In this document: piece after piece, positions 48,048 through 57,336 of the stretch
Numbering within the stretch: the first letter of the stretch is position 1
How the letters are laid out: every line of letters begins with the position of its first letter
DNA from: Myxocyprinus asiaticus
Taxonomy: Eukaryota > Chordata > Actinopteri > Cypriniformes > Catostomidae
Assembly (NCBI RefSeq): GCF_019703515.2
Contig: NC_059346.1
Span: forward strand, 14,787,001 to 14,851,000
Reading direction: 5' to 3'
DNA length: 64,000 nt
The notes under the pieces: generated by a model
Told to the model about the DNA's origin: nothing
Seen by the model: only the letters and a program-made list of their open reading frames with translations
Database searches by the model: none
Made by a program: the position numbers and the translations under genes

Positions 48048-48527
48048 CAGAAAGAATTTTGGACCATTCTTCCTTACTGAACTGCTTCAGCTCAGCCATA
48101 CACTTAGGATGTCTGGTGTGAATGGCTCTCTTGAGGTCATTCCACTTGGGTTAAGGTCTGGGTGTTGACTGGGCCATTTCAAAAGGTGGATTTTCTTTTT
48201 TTGAAGCCATTCTGTAGTGGATTTACTTCAATGTTAAGGGTCATTGTCCTGCTGCATCACCCAACTTCTACTGAGCTTCAGCTGGTGCACAGCCACCCTG
48301 ACATTATCCTGTTGGATGTCTTGATAAACTTGGGAATTAATTTTTCCCTTGATGATGGCAAGCGGTCCAGGCCCCTAAGCAGCAAAGAAGCCCTAAATCA
48401 TGATGCTCTCTCCACTGTACTTGACTGTTGGGGTGATGTTTTCATGTTGGTATGTGGTGCCCTTTTTATGCCATACGTAGTGCTGTGTGTTCTTCCCAAA
48501 CAATTCAACCTTAGTTTCATCAGTCTG

Positions 48528-48902
48528 CTAAATATTTTCCCAGTAGCATTGTGGACTGTCAAGGTGTTTTTTGCCAAACTTCAGGTGCCCAGCAATATTT
48601 TTGTTGGAAAGCAGTGGCTTTCTTTGTGGTGTCTTGCCATGGACAACATATCTGTTTATTGTTTTCCTTATAGTAGACTCATGAACAGATATGTTAACTA
48701 GTTCCAATGATTCCTTCAAGTCTTTAGCTGTCACTCTAGCATTCCTTTTTACCTCACTGAGCATTATGCGGTGTGCCCTTTGAGTCATCTTAGGAGACTC
48801 AAATTCTAGGGAGTGTAACCACAGTACTAAATTGTCTCCATTTATAGACAATTTGTCTAACTGTTTACTGATTAATATGCAACCCTTTCCAGCTTTATGC
48901 AA
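48528..48902 (-). pseudogene. Tc1-like transposase fragment
   Basis: The minus-strand frame includes MTQRAHRIMLSEVKRNARVT then AKDLKESLELVNISVHESTI and RKTINRYVVHGK. This is the second DNA-binding (paired-type RED) subdomain and linker of a Tc1 transposase. The catalytic part should follow towards 48100 but is broken by stops and frame changes. No DDE motif can be read with confidence. It has no relation to sgsm1, being antisense within intron 6. Confidence 0.72.
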
Positions 48903-49369
48903 AGCAACAATTCTTGATCATAGGTCTTCTGAGATCTCTTTTTTGTGAGGCATGGTCCACGTCAGCAGATGCTTCTTGTGAATAGCAAACACAAAATGTT
49001 TGAGTGCTTTTTATAAGTCAAAGTAGGTCTAACCCACACCTCCAATCTTGTTTCATTAATTGGATGCCAGGTTTGCCAACTCCTGACTCTAATTAGCTTT
49101 TGTTGATGTCATTAGCCGAGGGTTCACATACTTTTTCAGACCTACACTGTGAATGTTTGAATAATGTATTCAATATGTACAAGAACAATACAATAATTTG
49201 TGTGTTATTAGTTGAAACAGATTGTGTTTGTTCATTATTGTAAGTTAGATGAAGATCAAACCAGATTTTAAGACAAATTTATACATAAATGCAGGTAATT
49301 CCAAATGGTTCACATAATTTTTCTTGCCACTGTAATACATTCTCAAGTCTCTCTTACTTGCTTCTTTAG

Positions 49370-49515
49370 TGGGGCCGTGTGCATTGGAGTACACTAAAAT
49401 GAAGACAGCAGATCATTTCTGGACTAATCCTTCAGCTGATGAGCTGGTGCAGAGGCATCGAATTCACAGTGGCCATTGCAGACAAGACTCACCTACTAAA
49501 AGACCTGCCCTCTGT
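49370..49515 (+). CDS. sgsm1: sgsm1 coding exon 7
   Basis: Encodes (V)[19 protein letters not shown], then [20 protein letters not shown] and SPTKRPALC, ending in phase 0 at TGT|GTGAGT. It covers the end of the RUN domain and the conserved linker after it. The acceptor is CTTCTTTAG. Confidence 0.95.
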
Positions 49516-50247
49516 GTGAGTAACCTATGAATATACAAATACTCTGAGCTAAACATGTATGACAACATTGAAGGCGAAGTGTGTCATTTTTTTTTTCTAT
49601 TGTTAAAATACTGAATTTTTTGCAATTCAGTGCTGCCAGTGATGCAGAAATTATGCTTCACCTTTAAAGATCTAGGTTGCAAACTATGGCACTTTCCACC
49701 AAGAATTCAGAAACATTACAAAACAGAAAATAGTATAAGTTCAGTTTTTTAAAAAGGACCAGAATAAATGCAAATCGTATAAAACATTGATATTTGCTTT
49801 CCATTTGCATGTTACAAAATAAACAAAAATGAACACTCTTTTTCACTTTCAGGGAGATGGAAGTGCCATTTCAAATGGGAAGTTCAAGCCATTTAAAATG
49901 CCCTTGATGTTTTTAAACCGTGCCTCAAGGAAATGTCAGGGGTCAGGAGCAGTTTGTACTCAGTCAGTTGCATGTCACATTGAGATCACAATATGTAGTG
50001 ACATACAAAACCAGTAAGGACTGTTTTCATGTATTATGCTCTGCTACTTTCAAAACTGTTCATAAATTGGTTAGTGATTTAGAAGACATGACAGTTGAGC
50101 TTGTTTAGGCTGTGGGACATGAAGTAAATGGACTAATAAGGTTTTTTCACTGTTTAGAATTGTTTGTTCCTTTATCAATGTAACAAAGTCATTCAGATTT
50201 CAAAACTCTTTTTTTACACACCATTGGCCAAAACCAGACTTTATTAC
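49516..50247 (+). other. sgsm1: sgsm1 intron 7, 5' part
   Basis: AT-rich with no exon recognised, ending at the LTR element. Confidence 0.6.
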
Positions 50248-50598
50248 TGTAAAGGAGGAGGCGAGAAGCAGCTTTCCTGGTTCAGGTAAGGTTTTATTTT
50301 CTCTCTGCAGCAGAATTGCAGTCTCAGAGTCTTTGCGTTATTCAGTAAGTTAATATATAATCACACACCGCTTCACAAAATAAACTCTCATCATTTGTAA
50401 CAATAAAACTCTTTTGTTCTTATTCGGGTCTGTGGTGCCCAGGCTCTCTCTCCTCTATTTGCGGTGTGTCTCTATTTATGCCGCTCTCCCCGTGCTCACT
50501 GAAATTAGAGACAGGTGTTAGACATAATTTAGCTCAGGTGTAAGCGCCCTTACCGCTTTCTCTCCGGAGAGATGCTTGACCATGCCCCCGCTGCCACA
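50248..50598 (-). repeat. 3' LTR
   Basis: On the plus strand it starts TGTAAAGGAGGAGGCGAG and ends CCGCTGCCACA, a TG...CA-type repeat. It is the downstream LTR because the genes read right to left. The pol frame runs into it and stops at about 50518. A polypurine tract (GTGGGGA on the minus strand, about 50601-50607) directly precedes it. Confidence 0.93.
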
Positions 50599-51990
50599 TA
50601 TCCCCACCGCCCGACTCAGGCCGGGGCGGCATCCGGCCTGTCTACCACTCCCCCCATTCCTGGAAAGGAAGTCGGCGACAGCCATCTGCGCCCCCGGTCT
50701 GTGGACCACCTTGAACTTAAACGGCTGAAGAGCCAGGTACCAACGGGTGATCCGGGCATTGGTATCTTTCATGCGGTGGAGCCACTGGAGTGGGGCGTGA
50801 TCAGAACAGAGGGTGAAGGCCCGCCCCAACAGGTAGTATCGGAGAGTGAGGACCACCCACTTGATGGCGAGACACTCCTTTTCTACGGTGCTGTACTTAG
50901 TTTCCCTCAACGAGAGCTTACGGCTAATGTACAGCACCGGGCGCTCCTCCCCCTCCACCACCTGTGAGAGTACGGCCCCCAGCCCCCTGTCTGCAGCATC
51001 TGTCTGTAAAACAAAAGGGAGAGAGAAGTCAGGTGAATGTAAAAGCGGCCCCCCGCAAAGTGCAGCTTTAACTTGCGTGAACGCCCGCTGACACTGCTCC
51101 GTCCACTGGACCGGATCTGGAGCTCCCTTTTTAGTGAGATCAGTCAGCGGGCTGGTGACGTCCGAATAATTAGGCACGAACCTTCTATAATAGCCAGCCA
51201 GCCCCAGGAACTGTCTCACCCCCTTTTTGGTCTTGGGTCTCGGGCAGGTCGCAATCGCTGCTGTCTTATCAATTTGGGGACGCACCTGCCCGTGGCTCAA
51301 GTGGAACCCCAGATACCATACCTCCACCCGTCCAATCGCGCACTTCTTTGGGTTTGCTGTGAGTCCCGCTCGGCGCAGCGATCTCAGAACCGCCCTCAGA
51401 TGTTGCATGTACCGCTGCCAATCATTGCTATAAATGATGATATCATCTAAATAGGCAGCGGCGTAGGCTGAATGCGGTCTGAGGATTTGGTCCATGAGAC
51501 ACTGAAACATAGCCGGGGCCCCAAACAAACCGAACGGAAGTGTCACAAATTGGTGTAATCCAAACGGTGTGGAGAAGGCGGTTTTCTCACGGGAGATTGG
51601 TGTCAAGGGGATCTGACAATAACCCTTCGTCAAATCCAATGTCGAGTAAAATCGAGCAGTGCCCAACCGATCGAGCAACTCATCAAAGCGAGGCATTGGA
51701 TATGCATCAAATTTAGACACCGCATTGACTTTTCTATAATCCACACAGAATCGTACAGACCTGTCGCTCTTAGGCACTAGAACAACTGGGCTGGACCAAT
51801 TACTGTGGGATTCTTCTATTACCCCCATATCGGGCATTGCATCCAATTCTTCCCGAACAATTTTTTTCTTATGTTCGGGTAATCGATAGGGGCGGCTACG
51901 TACCATGACCCCCGGCTCGGTCTCGATATGGTGGTGGATGAGGTTCGTATGTCCCAGTAGAGGGGACTCGGTGAGAGGTGGTCTCCGCAA
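50518..51990 (-). CDS. Pol part 2: reverse transcriptase and RNase H
   Basis: Ty3/gypsy-type reverse transcriptase followed by RNase H, which copy the element RNA to DNA and remove the RNA. In this 490-residue frame the first catalytic Asp is D119 (STLDLTKGY) and the active-site box is YLDDIIIYS at 180-188. Thumb/connection words include FLGLAGYYRRFVPNY (261-275). RNase H acidic residues are D331 (LQTDAAD), E370 (STVEKECLA) and D397 (CSDHAPLQWL). The frame is open from near the INT junction to a stop about 80 bp inside the 3' LTR. The first codon shown is TTG: it belongs to a longer polyprotein and has no start of its own. At the upstream junction with INT there appears to be a short internal deletion with a frame change. 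The motifs are intact, but the whole polyprotein is not. Confidence 0.93.
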   Translation of the reverse strand: MRRPPLTESPLLGHTNLIHHHIETEPGVMVRSRPYRLPEHKKKIVREELDAMPDMGVIEESHSNWSSPVVLVPKSDRSVRFCVDYRKVNAVSKFDAYPMPRFDELLDRLGTARFYSTLDLTKGYCQIPLTPISREKTAFSTPFGLHQFVTLPFGLFGAPAMFQCLMDQILRPHSAYAAAYLDDIIIYSNDWQRYMQHLRAVLRSLRRAGLTANPKKCAIGRVEVWYLGFHLSHGQVRPQIDKTAAIATCPRPKTKKGVRQFLGLAGYYRRFVPNYSDVTSPLTDLTKKGAPDPVQWTEQCQRAFTQVKAALCGGPLLHSPDFSLPFVLQTDAADRGLGAVLSQVVEGEERPVLYISRKLSLRETKYSTVEKECLAIKWVVLTLRYYLLGRAFTLCSDHAPLQWLHRMKDTNARITRWYLALQPFKFKVVHRPGAQMAVADFLSRNGGSGRQAGCRPGLSRAVGICGSGGMVKHLSGEKAVRALTPELNYV

Positions 51991-53147
51991 GTGACCGGGG
52001 TGAACTGTTTATGTTTTGAACTCACCTCCGGTCCGAGCTCCGCCTTATCGGGAACTACCATAGCCAACGTCACGGGAACTGCCTCCCTCCACAATTTCAG
52101 GAGATTGAGGTGGTATATTTGATGTGTGCCCCCTCTATCGGTTCGTTTAACCTCATAATCGAGATCTCCCACTCGTCGTGTGACCTCAAAGGGTCCTTGC
52201 CACTTGGCGAGTAATTTAGAGCTCGATGTGGGAAGCAATACAAGCACTTTATCTCCCAGTGCAAATTCCCTTAGCTGAGCTCCCCTGTCATACAGTCGGC
52301 GCTGTCGTTCTTGGGCTTGGAGCAAATTCTCCTGTGTTAGCTGCCCCAAAGTGTGGAGTTTTGCTCTAAGATCAAGAACGTATTGAATTTCATTTTTGCT
52401 GTTTGAAGCTCCCTCCTCCCAGGCCTCTCGCAATACATCAAGCACACCACGTGGGCATCGCCCATACAGCAGCTCGAATGGGGAGAAGCCAGTGGAGGCT
52501 TGCGGGACCTCTCGTACTGCAAATAACAGGGGGTCGAGCCATTTATCCCAATTTCTAGCATCGTCGTGTACGAACTTACGAATCATGTTTTTGAGGGTTT
52601 TATTAAATCGTTCTACCAGGCCATCCATTTGAGGATGGTATACGCTGGTGCGAATCGATTTAATATTTAACAATTCGTACAGCTCGCGTAGTGTCCGTGA
52701 CATAAACGATGTGCCCTGATCGGTGAGGATTTCTTTCGGAATCCCCAACCGGGAGATTATTTTGAAGAGTGCCTCCGCAACACTGCATGCTGAGATGTTG
52801 CGAAGAGGCACGGCTTCTGGATATCGCGTTGCATAGTCCACTAGGACCAATACAAAGCGATGTCCGCGTGCTGACCGTTCTAATGGCCCGACGAGGTCCA
52901 TTCCAATTCTCTCAAAGGGGACCTTGATCAGAGGGAGAGGGCGCAATGGCGCTTTTGGGGTGGCCGGTGGGTTAACCAGCTGGCATTCGCGGCATGCCGC
53001 ACACCACCTACGGACATCGCCGCCAATGCCCGGCCAATAGAAATGGGCTATTAGACGGTTCAGTGTCTTCCTTTCTCCTAAGTGACCTGCCATGGGATTA
53101 TAATGAGCCGCCTGGAATACCATTTCTCGACGGCTCCTTGGAATCAA
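51991..53147 (-). CDS. Pol part 1: integrase upstream of RT
   Basis: Retroviral-type integrase that inserts the DNA copy. The zinc-binding HHCC region is at residues 15-52 (H15, H22, C49, C52; RWCAACREC). The catalytic D,D-35-E triad is D84 (GMDLVGPL), D143 (LTDQGTSF) and E179 (LVERFNKTL), with exactly 35 residues between the last two. A GPY/F-type C-terminal module follows (LLAKWQGPFEVTRRV). The frame stays open to 51819, but the conserved reading ends near 52000, where RT begins in another frame. The upstream join to the protease frame (53144-53150) is a one-base shift in a short T/A run. Its position before RT is the diagnostic oddity of this element. Confidence 0.92.
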
Positions 53148-53734
53148 AGTTGGGTTGTATCCTCTTTGGTCTGAGTGTCCTGTGTCACTCTATACAACTG
53201 CTCATTTATAATTGGAAAATAGGGGTATGAAAGTGCGATGTCAGGCTGGAGTCGTTGACCATCGATGACTCTCACTTGGTCAAAGGCGTGTTTGAGGGTT
53301 TCGTCTGGCGACTGCTCTAAAGGGAAATCCCCCTCAGGGAATTCCCTGAGAAGGGGAGGGGCTGCAGCCTCTCCCCCTCTCTCGTCATTATGACATGGAG
53401 CTGTCGAGGACGGCCCCGGCTCCGCCTCCCCTTCCAGAGCATCGCACATTGCACATCTCCCTAACTTTATACAGGACCCATCCGCACAAATTCCCTTTAA
53501 TAAAACTCTAAAATCAGGCCAATTAGTCCCCAAAATCAGCGGATGGGTGAGGCGGGAACTAACCGCGGCCTCCACTCTATGCTTTTTTCCCCGGAATTTA
53601 ATCGTCAGGGTCACCACCGGATACTTGTGAATATCCCCGTGTACACATTTCACCTTCACCGTTTTAGTTGTGACCAATGCCTCGGGTTGAACCAGGCATT
53701 GGTGGATAGTGGTTTGATTACACCCGGTGTCCAC
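53144..53734 (-). CDS. Retroelement aspartic protease region
   Basis: Starts within the active-site motif DTGCNQTT (retropepsin Asp-Thr-Gly with Cys). It continues through a beta-rich fold with VTLTIKFRGKKHRVEA and the flap-distal LILGTNW, then a linker rich in Glu/Pro that leads towards integrase. It is thought to process the gag-pol polyprotein. Compared with the zinc-knuckle frame just upstream it is shifted by one base at a run of five C (53751-53755, plus strand). It ends in a TGA (53146-53144) that overlaps the integrase frame. These are probably mutational or assembly indels, though a programmed shift cannot be excluded. Confidence 0.88.
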   Translation of the reverse strand: MDTGCNQTTIHQCLVQPEALVTTKTVKVKCVHGDIHKYPVVTLTIKFRGKKHRVEAAVSSRLTHPLILGTNWPDFRVLLKGICADGSCIKLGRCAMCDALEGEAEPGPSSTAPCHNDERGGEAAAPPLLREFPEGDFPLEQSPDETLKHAFDQVRVIDGQRLQPDIALSYPYFPIINEQLYRVTQDTQTKEDTTQL

Positions 53735-53750
53735 CAGCGCTTGATGAGTA

Positions 53751-54857
53751 CCCCCTTGACACTTACCGGTATCCGGTACGCTCCGGCCCGGTCGGGGGCA
53801 GCCTGTGGGAGGTCAGAGACCCGCACCACCGTCCCCAGCTCCATCAGAGGGCACTGATCTCGGAAGTGGCTCGAGTCTCCGCACCTCCAGCAGGCCGGCC
53901 CAGCCGCTACAGCCGCACTTGCGTCGGCGGGTGCCCCCCCCCCCGAGGGGGAGAGCGGCGGGGCATTGGAGAAGGGGAAGGTGTCGCCTCCCACACCCGG
54001 GGAACTGGTCTCAGCGGCTGAAGTCCTCCTCGTCTGCGTGGGGCAGGAACAGGACCTGGAGAGAGAGCAGAACGAGAGGAGAGAGGGGAGGGGGAAGAGA
54101 CAGAGGGAGGAGAGAAAATGTAGGAGGGCTCTTCCGCCCTCGGGATCACCGCCATGTGGTCCTCCACAAGCCGGACAGCTTCCTCCAACGACGCCGGGCG
54201 GTGGCACTGGACCCACTCCGCCGTCCCTTTTGGCAGTCGATGTGTGAATTGCTCCAGTACCACCTGGTCAATAATTCCATCGACGTCGTGGTCCCCCGCT
54301 AGTAGCCATCTTCGGCAGGCATCACGGAGCCGCTGGGCGAAGGCTAACGGGCGGTCGGAGCTTTCCAACTTCAAGCTCCGGAAGAGCTGACGACTTTCCT
54401 CCGGAGTGCGACCAACCCGTTGCAAGATGGCTCTCTTTAAATCTCCATAGGCCAGGAGGCTCGTCGCTGGCAGTTGTTGAGCCGCGAGCTGGGCTTCCCC
54501 GGACAATAGTGGGATCAGTCGGGCCGCCCATTGGCCGAGCGGCCAGCCCCAGATCTCGGCGGTCCGCTCAAACAAATCCAGGAAGGCCTCGGGGTCGTCC
54601 GCCGCCCCCATTTTCTGTAATGCGGGCGGGGGTAACGGCGTGGGAGTGTCCGGGGTCACGGCTGAGGACGCCTCCTGGCTGAGGAGGCTCTGGATCACCT
54701 GCCGGTCCTTGGCTTGACCGTGCAGGAGCTCGACAAACCGGCGGTCTTGATCTTGTCGGAGCTCAAGCAGTGTTTGCTGGTGGCTCTGATGTAGGCTAGC
54801 GAGGGCTTGGAGGATCTCCGCCAACTGGGAGGACTCTACGGGGTGACTTCCATCCAT
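53751..54857 (-). CDS. gag with CCHC zinc knuckle
   Basis: Structural protein of the element. Start ATG at 54857 (MDGSHPVESS), 20 nt after the primer site. It has a glutamine-rich helical N-terminus and a capsid-like middle (DPEAFLDLFERTAEIWGWPL, then LAYGDLKRAILQRVGR and FRSLKLESSDRPLAFAQRLR). A proline-rich linker and one zinc knuckle, CWRCGDSSHFRDQC (C-x2-C-x4-H-x4-C), follow near 53845-53890. The knuckle is not in the frame of the first part. The change occurs at a run of eleven C on the plus strand (53934-53944), a likely slippage point. The frame containing the knuckle continues to the protease boundary. Whether the shift is real, programmed or an assembly artefact cannot be told here. 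Confidence 0.87.
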
Positions 54858-54876
54858 CTTCCACACAAACTTCAAT

Positions 54877-54894
54877 TCCCGGGTTTCGGCACCA
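54877..54894 (-). other. Primer binding site for tRNA-Phe
   Basis: On the minus strand TGGTGCCGAAACCCGGGA lies one base inside the 5' LTR. It is an 18-nt complement of the 3' end of vertebrate tRNA-Phe (…CCCGGGTTTCGGCACCA), recognised from knowledge of that tRNA. Confidence 0.88.
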
Positions 54895-54895
54895 G

Positions 54896-55250
54896 TGTAA
54901 AGGAGGAGGTGAGAAGCAGCTTTCCTGGTTCAGGTAAGGTTTTATTTTCTCTCTGCAGCAGAATTGCAGTCTCAGAGTCTTTGCGTTATTCAGTAAGTTA
55001 ATATATAATCACACACCGCTTCACAAAATAAACTCTCATCATTTGTAACAATAAAACTCTTTGGTTCTTATTTGGGTCTGTGGTGCCCAGGCTCTCTCTC
55101 CTCTATTTCCGGTGTGTCTCTATTTATGCCGCTCTCCCCGTGCTCACTGAAATTAGAGACAGGTATTAGACATAATTTAGCTCAGGTGTAAGTGCCCTTA
55201 CCGCTTTCTTTCTCTCCGGAGAGATGCTTGACCATGCCTCCGCTGTCACA
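54896..55250 (-). repeat. 5' LTR
   Basis: TGTAAAGGAGGAGGTGAG to CCGCTGTCACA. It is four bases longer than its partner because of an extra TTTC in a CTTTCTTTCTCTCC stretch. About eight substitutions separate the two LTRs, mostly transitions. Confidence 0.93.
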
Positions 55251-55256
55251 ATTATA

Positions 55257-55806
55257 TACACTACCATTCAAAGGTTTAGGGTCACTTACTCATACTAATT
55301 TTTTTTTTCTTTTCTTTTTTTTCTTTCCACATTTTAGAATAATAGTAAAGTCATCACAACTATGGAATAATAGAAATGGAAATATGGGAATTATGTTGTG
55401 ACTAAAAAAATCCAAAATAAATCAAAACTATGTTATATTTTAGCATCTTCAAAGTGGCCACACTTTGCCTAGATTTTGCAGAAATGTACTCTTGGCATTT
55501 TCTCAACCAGCTTCTTGAGGTATCACCCTGGGATGCTTTTTAAACAGTATTGAAGGAGTTCCTATTTATATGCTGGGCACTTAGTGGCTGCTTTTCTTAA
55601 TTATTCGGTCCAAGTCATCCATTTCAAAAACTTTTTTTTTTTATAAAATTTTAATTTTGTAATTAAATAAATTAATATGTTGGCACAATTATATTTTTGT
55701 CTACAAAACTAATTTCAAACATTTAAGCATATGCCTTCAGATCAAAAGGTTTTTAAGATCATGAGAACTTCAGGCAAGTGACCCCAAACTTTTGAATGGT
55801 AGTGTA
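55257..55806. mobile_element. Tc1/mariner-type MITE
   Basis: Inverted termini: left TACACTACCATTCAAAGG then TTTAGGGTCACTT, right AAGTGACCCCAAACTTTTG then AATGGTAGTGTA, each with TA at the outer edge. About 550 bp with no transposase frame. It starts two bases after the right target duplication of the LTR element. Confidence 0.85.
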
Positions 55807-56585
55807 GATAAGGCAAGACTCCATATTTATAGATTTAAAAAATCTCAGTATTTCAGAGTAAACTAAAGATGAGCAATCGGCCATTCATTTCGTTGAATTG
55901 CCCTCCCTCCAGTGATGTTTTAGCCTTTCAAGTCAGTGCGGTTCCTCCATCACAGATCTTTGAAGAGGGTTATGGTCCATGAGAGTCATGCTGCGGTCGG
56001 TGAATTAGAGTTTGGCTGCTATTTCTGTGGAGAGAATTAACCTCCACTTAGAGACGCATTTCACATTATTACCCAGCTCCATTTCCAAACACAGCCATCA
56101 GATTCCTGACTGATCACCCTCTCTGGCCATCTCAAACACCTACAAAACAACAGGCCACATAGTGCTTGTTTTCATCTCAAACAGATCTGAATGCACTCCA
56201 GGCTTGTTTTCTGATGTATCGTTATTACAAATCTCTGCTACTGAGCTATAATGGCCAGGTTTGTGTTGCTCAATGCCTTTTTGATAGATGATGGTAGAGA
56301 CGTACTATGCACAGTACACATCTAATGACTCACCCTGTGGCGACACATTTTTGCACATTAGAGAGATAGCTGGTATTAAGCTCATTTATACTCATTAGTA
56401 TTCTGAAGCTAATATGAATACCTACTATATTACTTTGTTTTGCAAGGGTTAATCTTTTAAATTCATCGCATTTACAGTTTTGTATTGGATGGTGACATTA
56501 GTGGCTGAAGTGAACATACTGAGTTATTACTGGCATATAATTCTAAACAGGGTATGTGTGTGTGTGTGTTCCTGTGTATTTTCAG
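55807..56585 (+). other. sgsm1: sgsm1 intron 7, 3' part
   Basis: No exon recognised. A short GT tract precedes the exon 8 acceptor (TTTTCAG). Confidence 0.65.
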
Positions 56586-56723
56586 ATACAGAAAAGACAC
56601 TCCAGTAGTAGTATGGATGAAAGACCCTCTCCTTCCCCCTCTGCCAGGGACTATGTTGAGTCTCTTCATCAGAATTCCAGAGCGACTCTCCTGTTCGGCA
56701 AGAATAACGTACTGGTGCAGCCG
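56586..56723 (+). CDS. sgsm1: sgsm1 coding exon 8
   Basis: Encodes [20 protein letters not shown] then [20 protein letters not shown] and NVLVQP, 46 codons in phase 0 at both ends. This is the conserved region between the RUN domain and the Rab-binding PH-like domain. Exon 7 ends TGT and this exon opens ATA CAG, giving ...ALCIQKRHSS as in SGSM1. Confidence 0.95.
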
Positions 56724-56908
56724 GTAAATAAAAAAGTTTATGACAACTAATCTTTGGAACATTATACAGTATATGTATGACTTTCTTGGAAATATAATGA
56801 AAGTGCAGAAAGTAAAGTGTAAACTTTGTAGCTGAAAACGAAAAGACAATTTAACATTGATTAAATGTTGTTGTTTCATAACATTGGCTACTGTTGTGGT
56901 ACTGTCAG
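56724..56908 (+). other. sgsm1: sgsm1 intron 8
   Basis: 185-bp intron with GTAAAT donor and CTGTCAG acceptor. Confidence 0.9.
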
Positions 56909-57033
56909 AGGGATGATATGGAAGCAATTCCAGGATACCTCTCACTGCACCAGACAGCTGACTTCATGACTCTGAAATGGACGCCAAATCAGCTAATGAA
57001 TGGCTCAGTGGGAGATCTCGATTATGAGAGGAG
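56909..57033 (+). CDS. sgsm1: sgsm1 coding exon 9
   Basis: Encodes [20 protein letters not shown], then [20 protein letters not shown] and R plus two bases (AG). It begins the PH-like Rab-binding region of SGSM1. The donor lies at AGGAG|GTGGGA and the split serine codon is completed by exon 10. Confidence 0.94.
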
Positions 57034-57268
57034 GTGGGACTCAAAGCTCACAAATTTTATATTTTTATGCAGAATGACAGGACTTGGTAGGCTGTAACTT
57101 TATAATTCCCCTATCAATTTACACTGTGGAAACTGAAAAGAAAATGCATGTGGGTTTCTCTTTTATAAATAAAAGGTTCAAATAAAATCATTGACATGTA
57201 AAGGTTTGTAATATTCATATACTTTTGTTGGTCATGTGCCACTAAAAGTCTAATCTGGTTACCTGCAG
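57034..57268 (+). other. sgsm1: sgsm1 intron 9
   Basis: 235-bp intron with GTGGGA donor and ACCTGCAG acceptor. No repeat recognised. Confidence 0.9.
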
Positions 57269-57336
57269 TGTTTATTGGGACTATGCCATGACAATCCACC
57301 TGGAGGAGATTGTGTACCTGCACTGTCATCAGCAGG
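57269..57336 (+). CDS. sgsm1: sgsm1 coding exon 10
   Basis: Encodes (S)VYWDYAMTIHLEEIVYLHCH then QQ plus one base, between acceptor ACCTGCAG and donor GTAGGT. This is a conserved strand-helix segment of the Rab-binding PH-like domain. Confidence 0.94.

Larger units (their letters stand above)
47545..49334 (-). mobile_element. Tc1-like transposon remnant, minus strand
   Basis: Left terminus CACAGTGCTGTGGAAAAAGT then AAGTGAACCC, and right terminus an inverted match ending TTTTTCTTGCCACTGTA. An internal GGTTCACATACTTTTTCAGA occurs near 49122. Transposase words survive on the minus strand (48902-48528). Another repeat is inserted at about 47666-48047 and contains a TA microsatellite. The element is eroded and immobile by itself. 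Confidence 0.78.
47280..49369 (+). other. sgsm1: sgsm1 intron 6 (carries a Tc1 element)
   Basis: 2.1-kb intron, most of which is one transposon at 47545-49334 ending only about 35 bp before the exon 7 acceptor (CTTCTTTAG). Confidence 0.85.
50248..55250 (-). mobile_element. Gmr1-like LTR retrotransposon (Ty3/gypsy RT, integrase upstream)
   Basis: A 5.0-kb element with two LTRs (351 and 355 bp), an 18-nt primer site, gag, protease, integrase, RT and RNase H all read on the minus strand. The order gag-PR-INT-RT-RH is unusual for Ty3/gypsy, where INT is last. It is the known arrangement of Gmr1-like elements of deuterostomes. Flanks ATTAC (50243-50247) and ATTAT (55251-55255) fit a 5-bp duplication with one change. 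The LTRs differ at about 8 positions plus a 4-bp indel. Coding is broken at four points. It lies antisense in sgsm1 intron 7. Confidence 0.92.

Noticed and set aside
47668..48099. 143-codon minus-strand frame that looks like a membrane protein
   Set aside because: The hydrophobic stretch is a (TA)n tract and an inserted repeat within a Tc1 remnant.
48162..48701. 179-codon plus-strand frame
   Set aside because: It is antisense to a Tc1 transposase remnant, so a shadow frame.
53805..54302. Long plus-strand frame in the LTR element
   Set aside because: It is antisense to gag and has no conserved motif.
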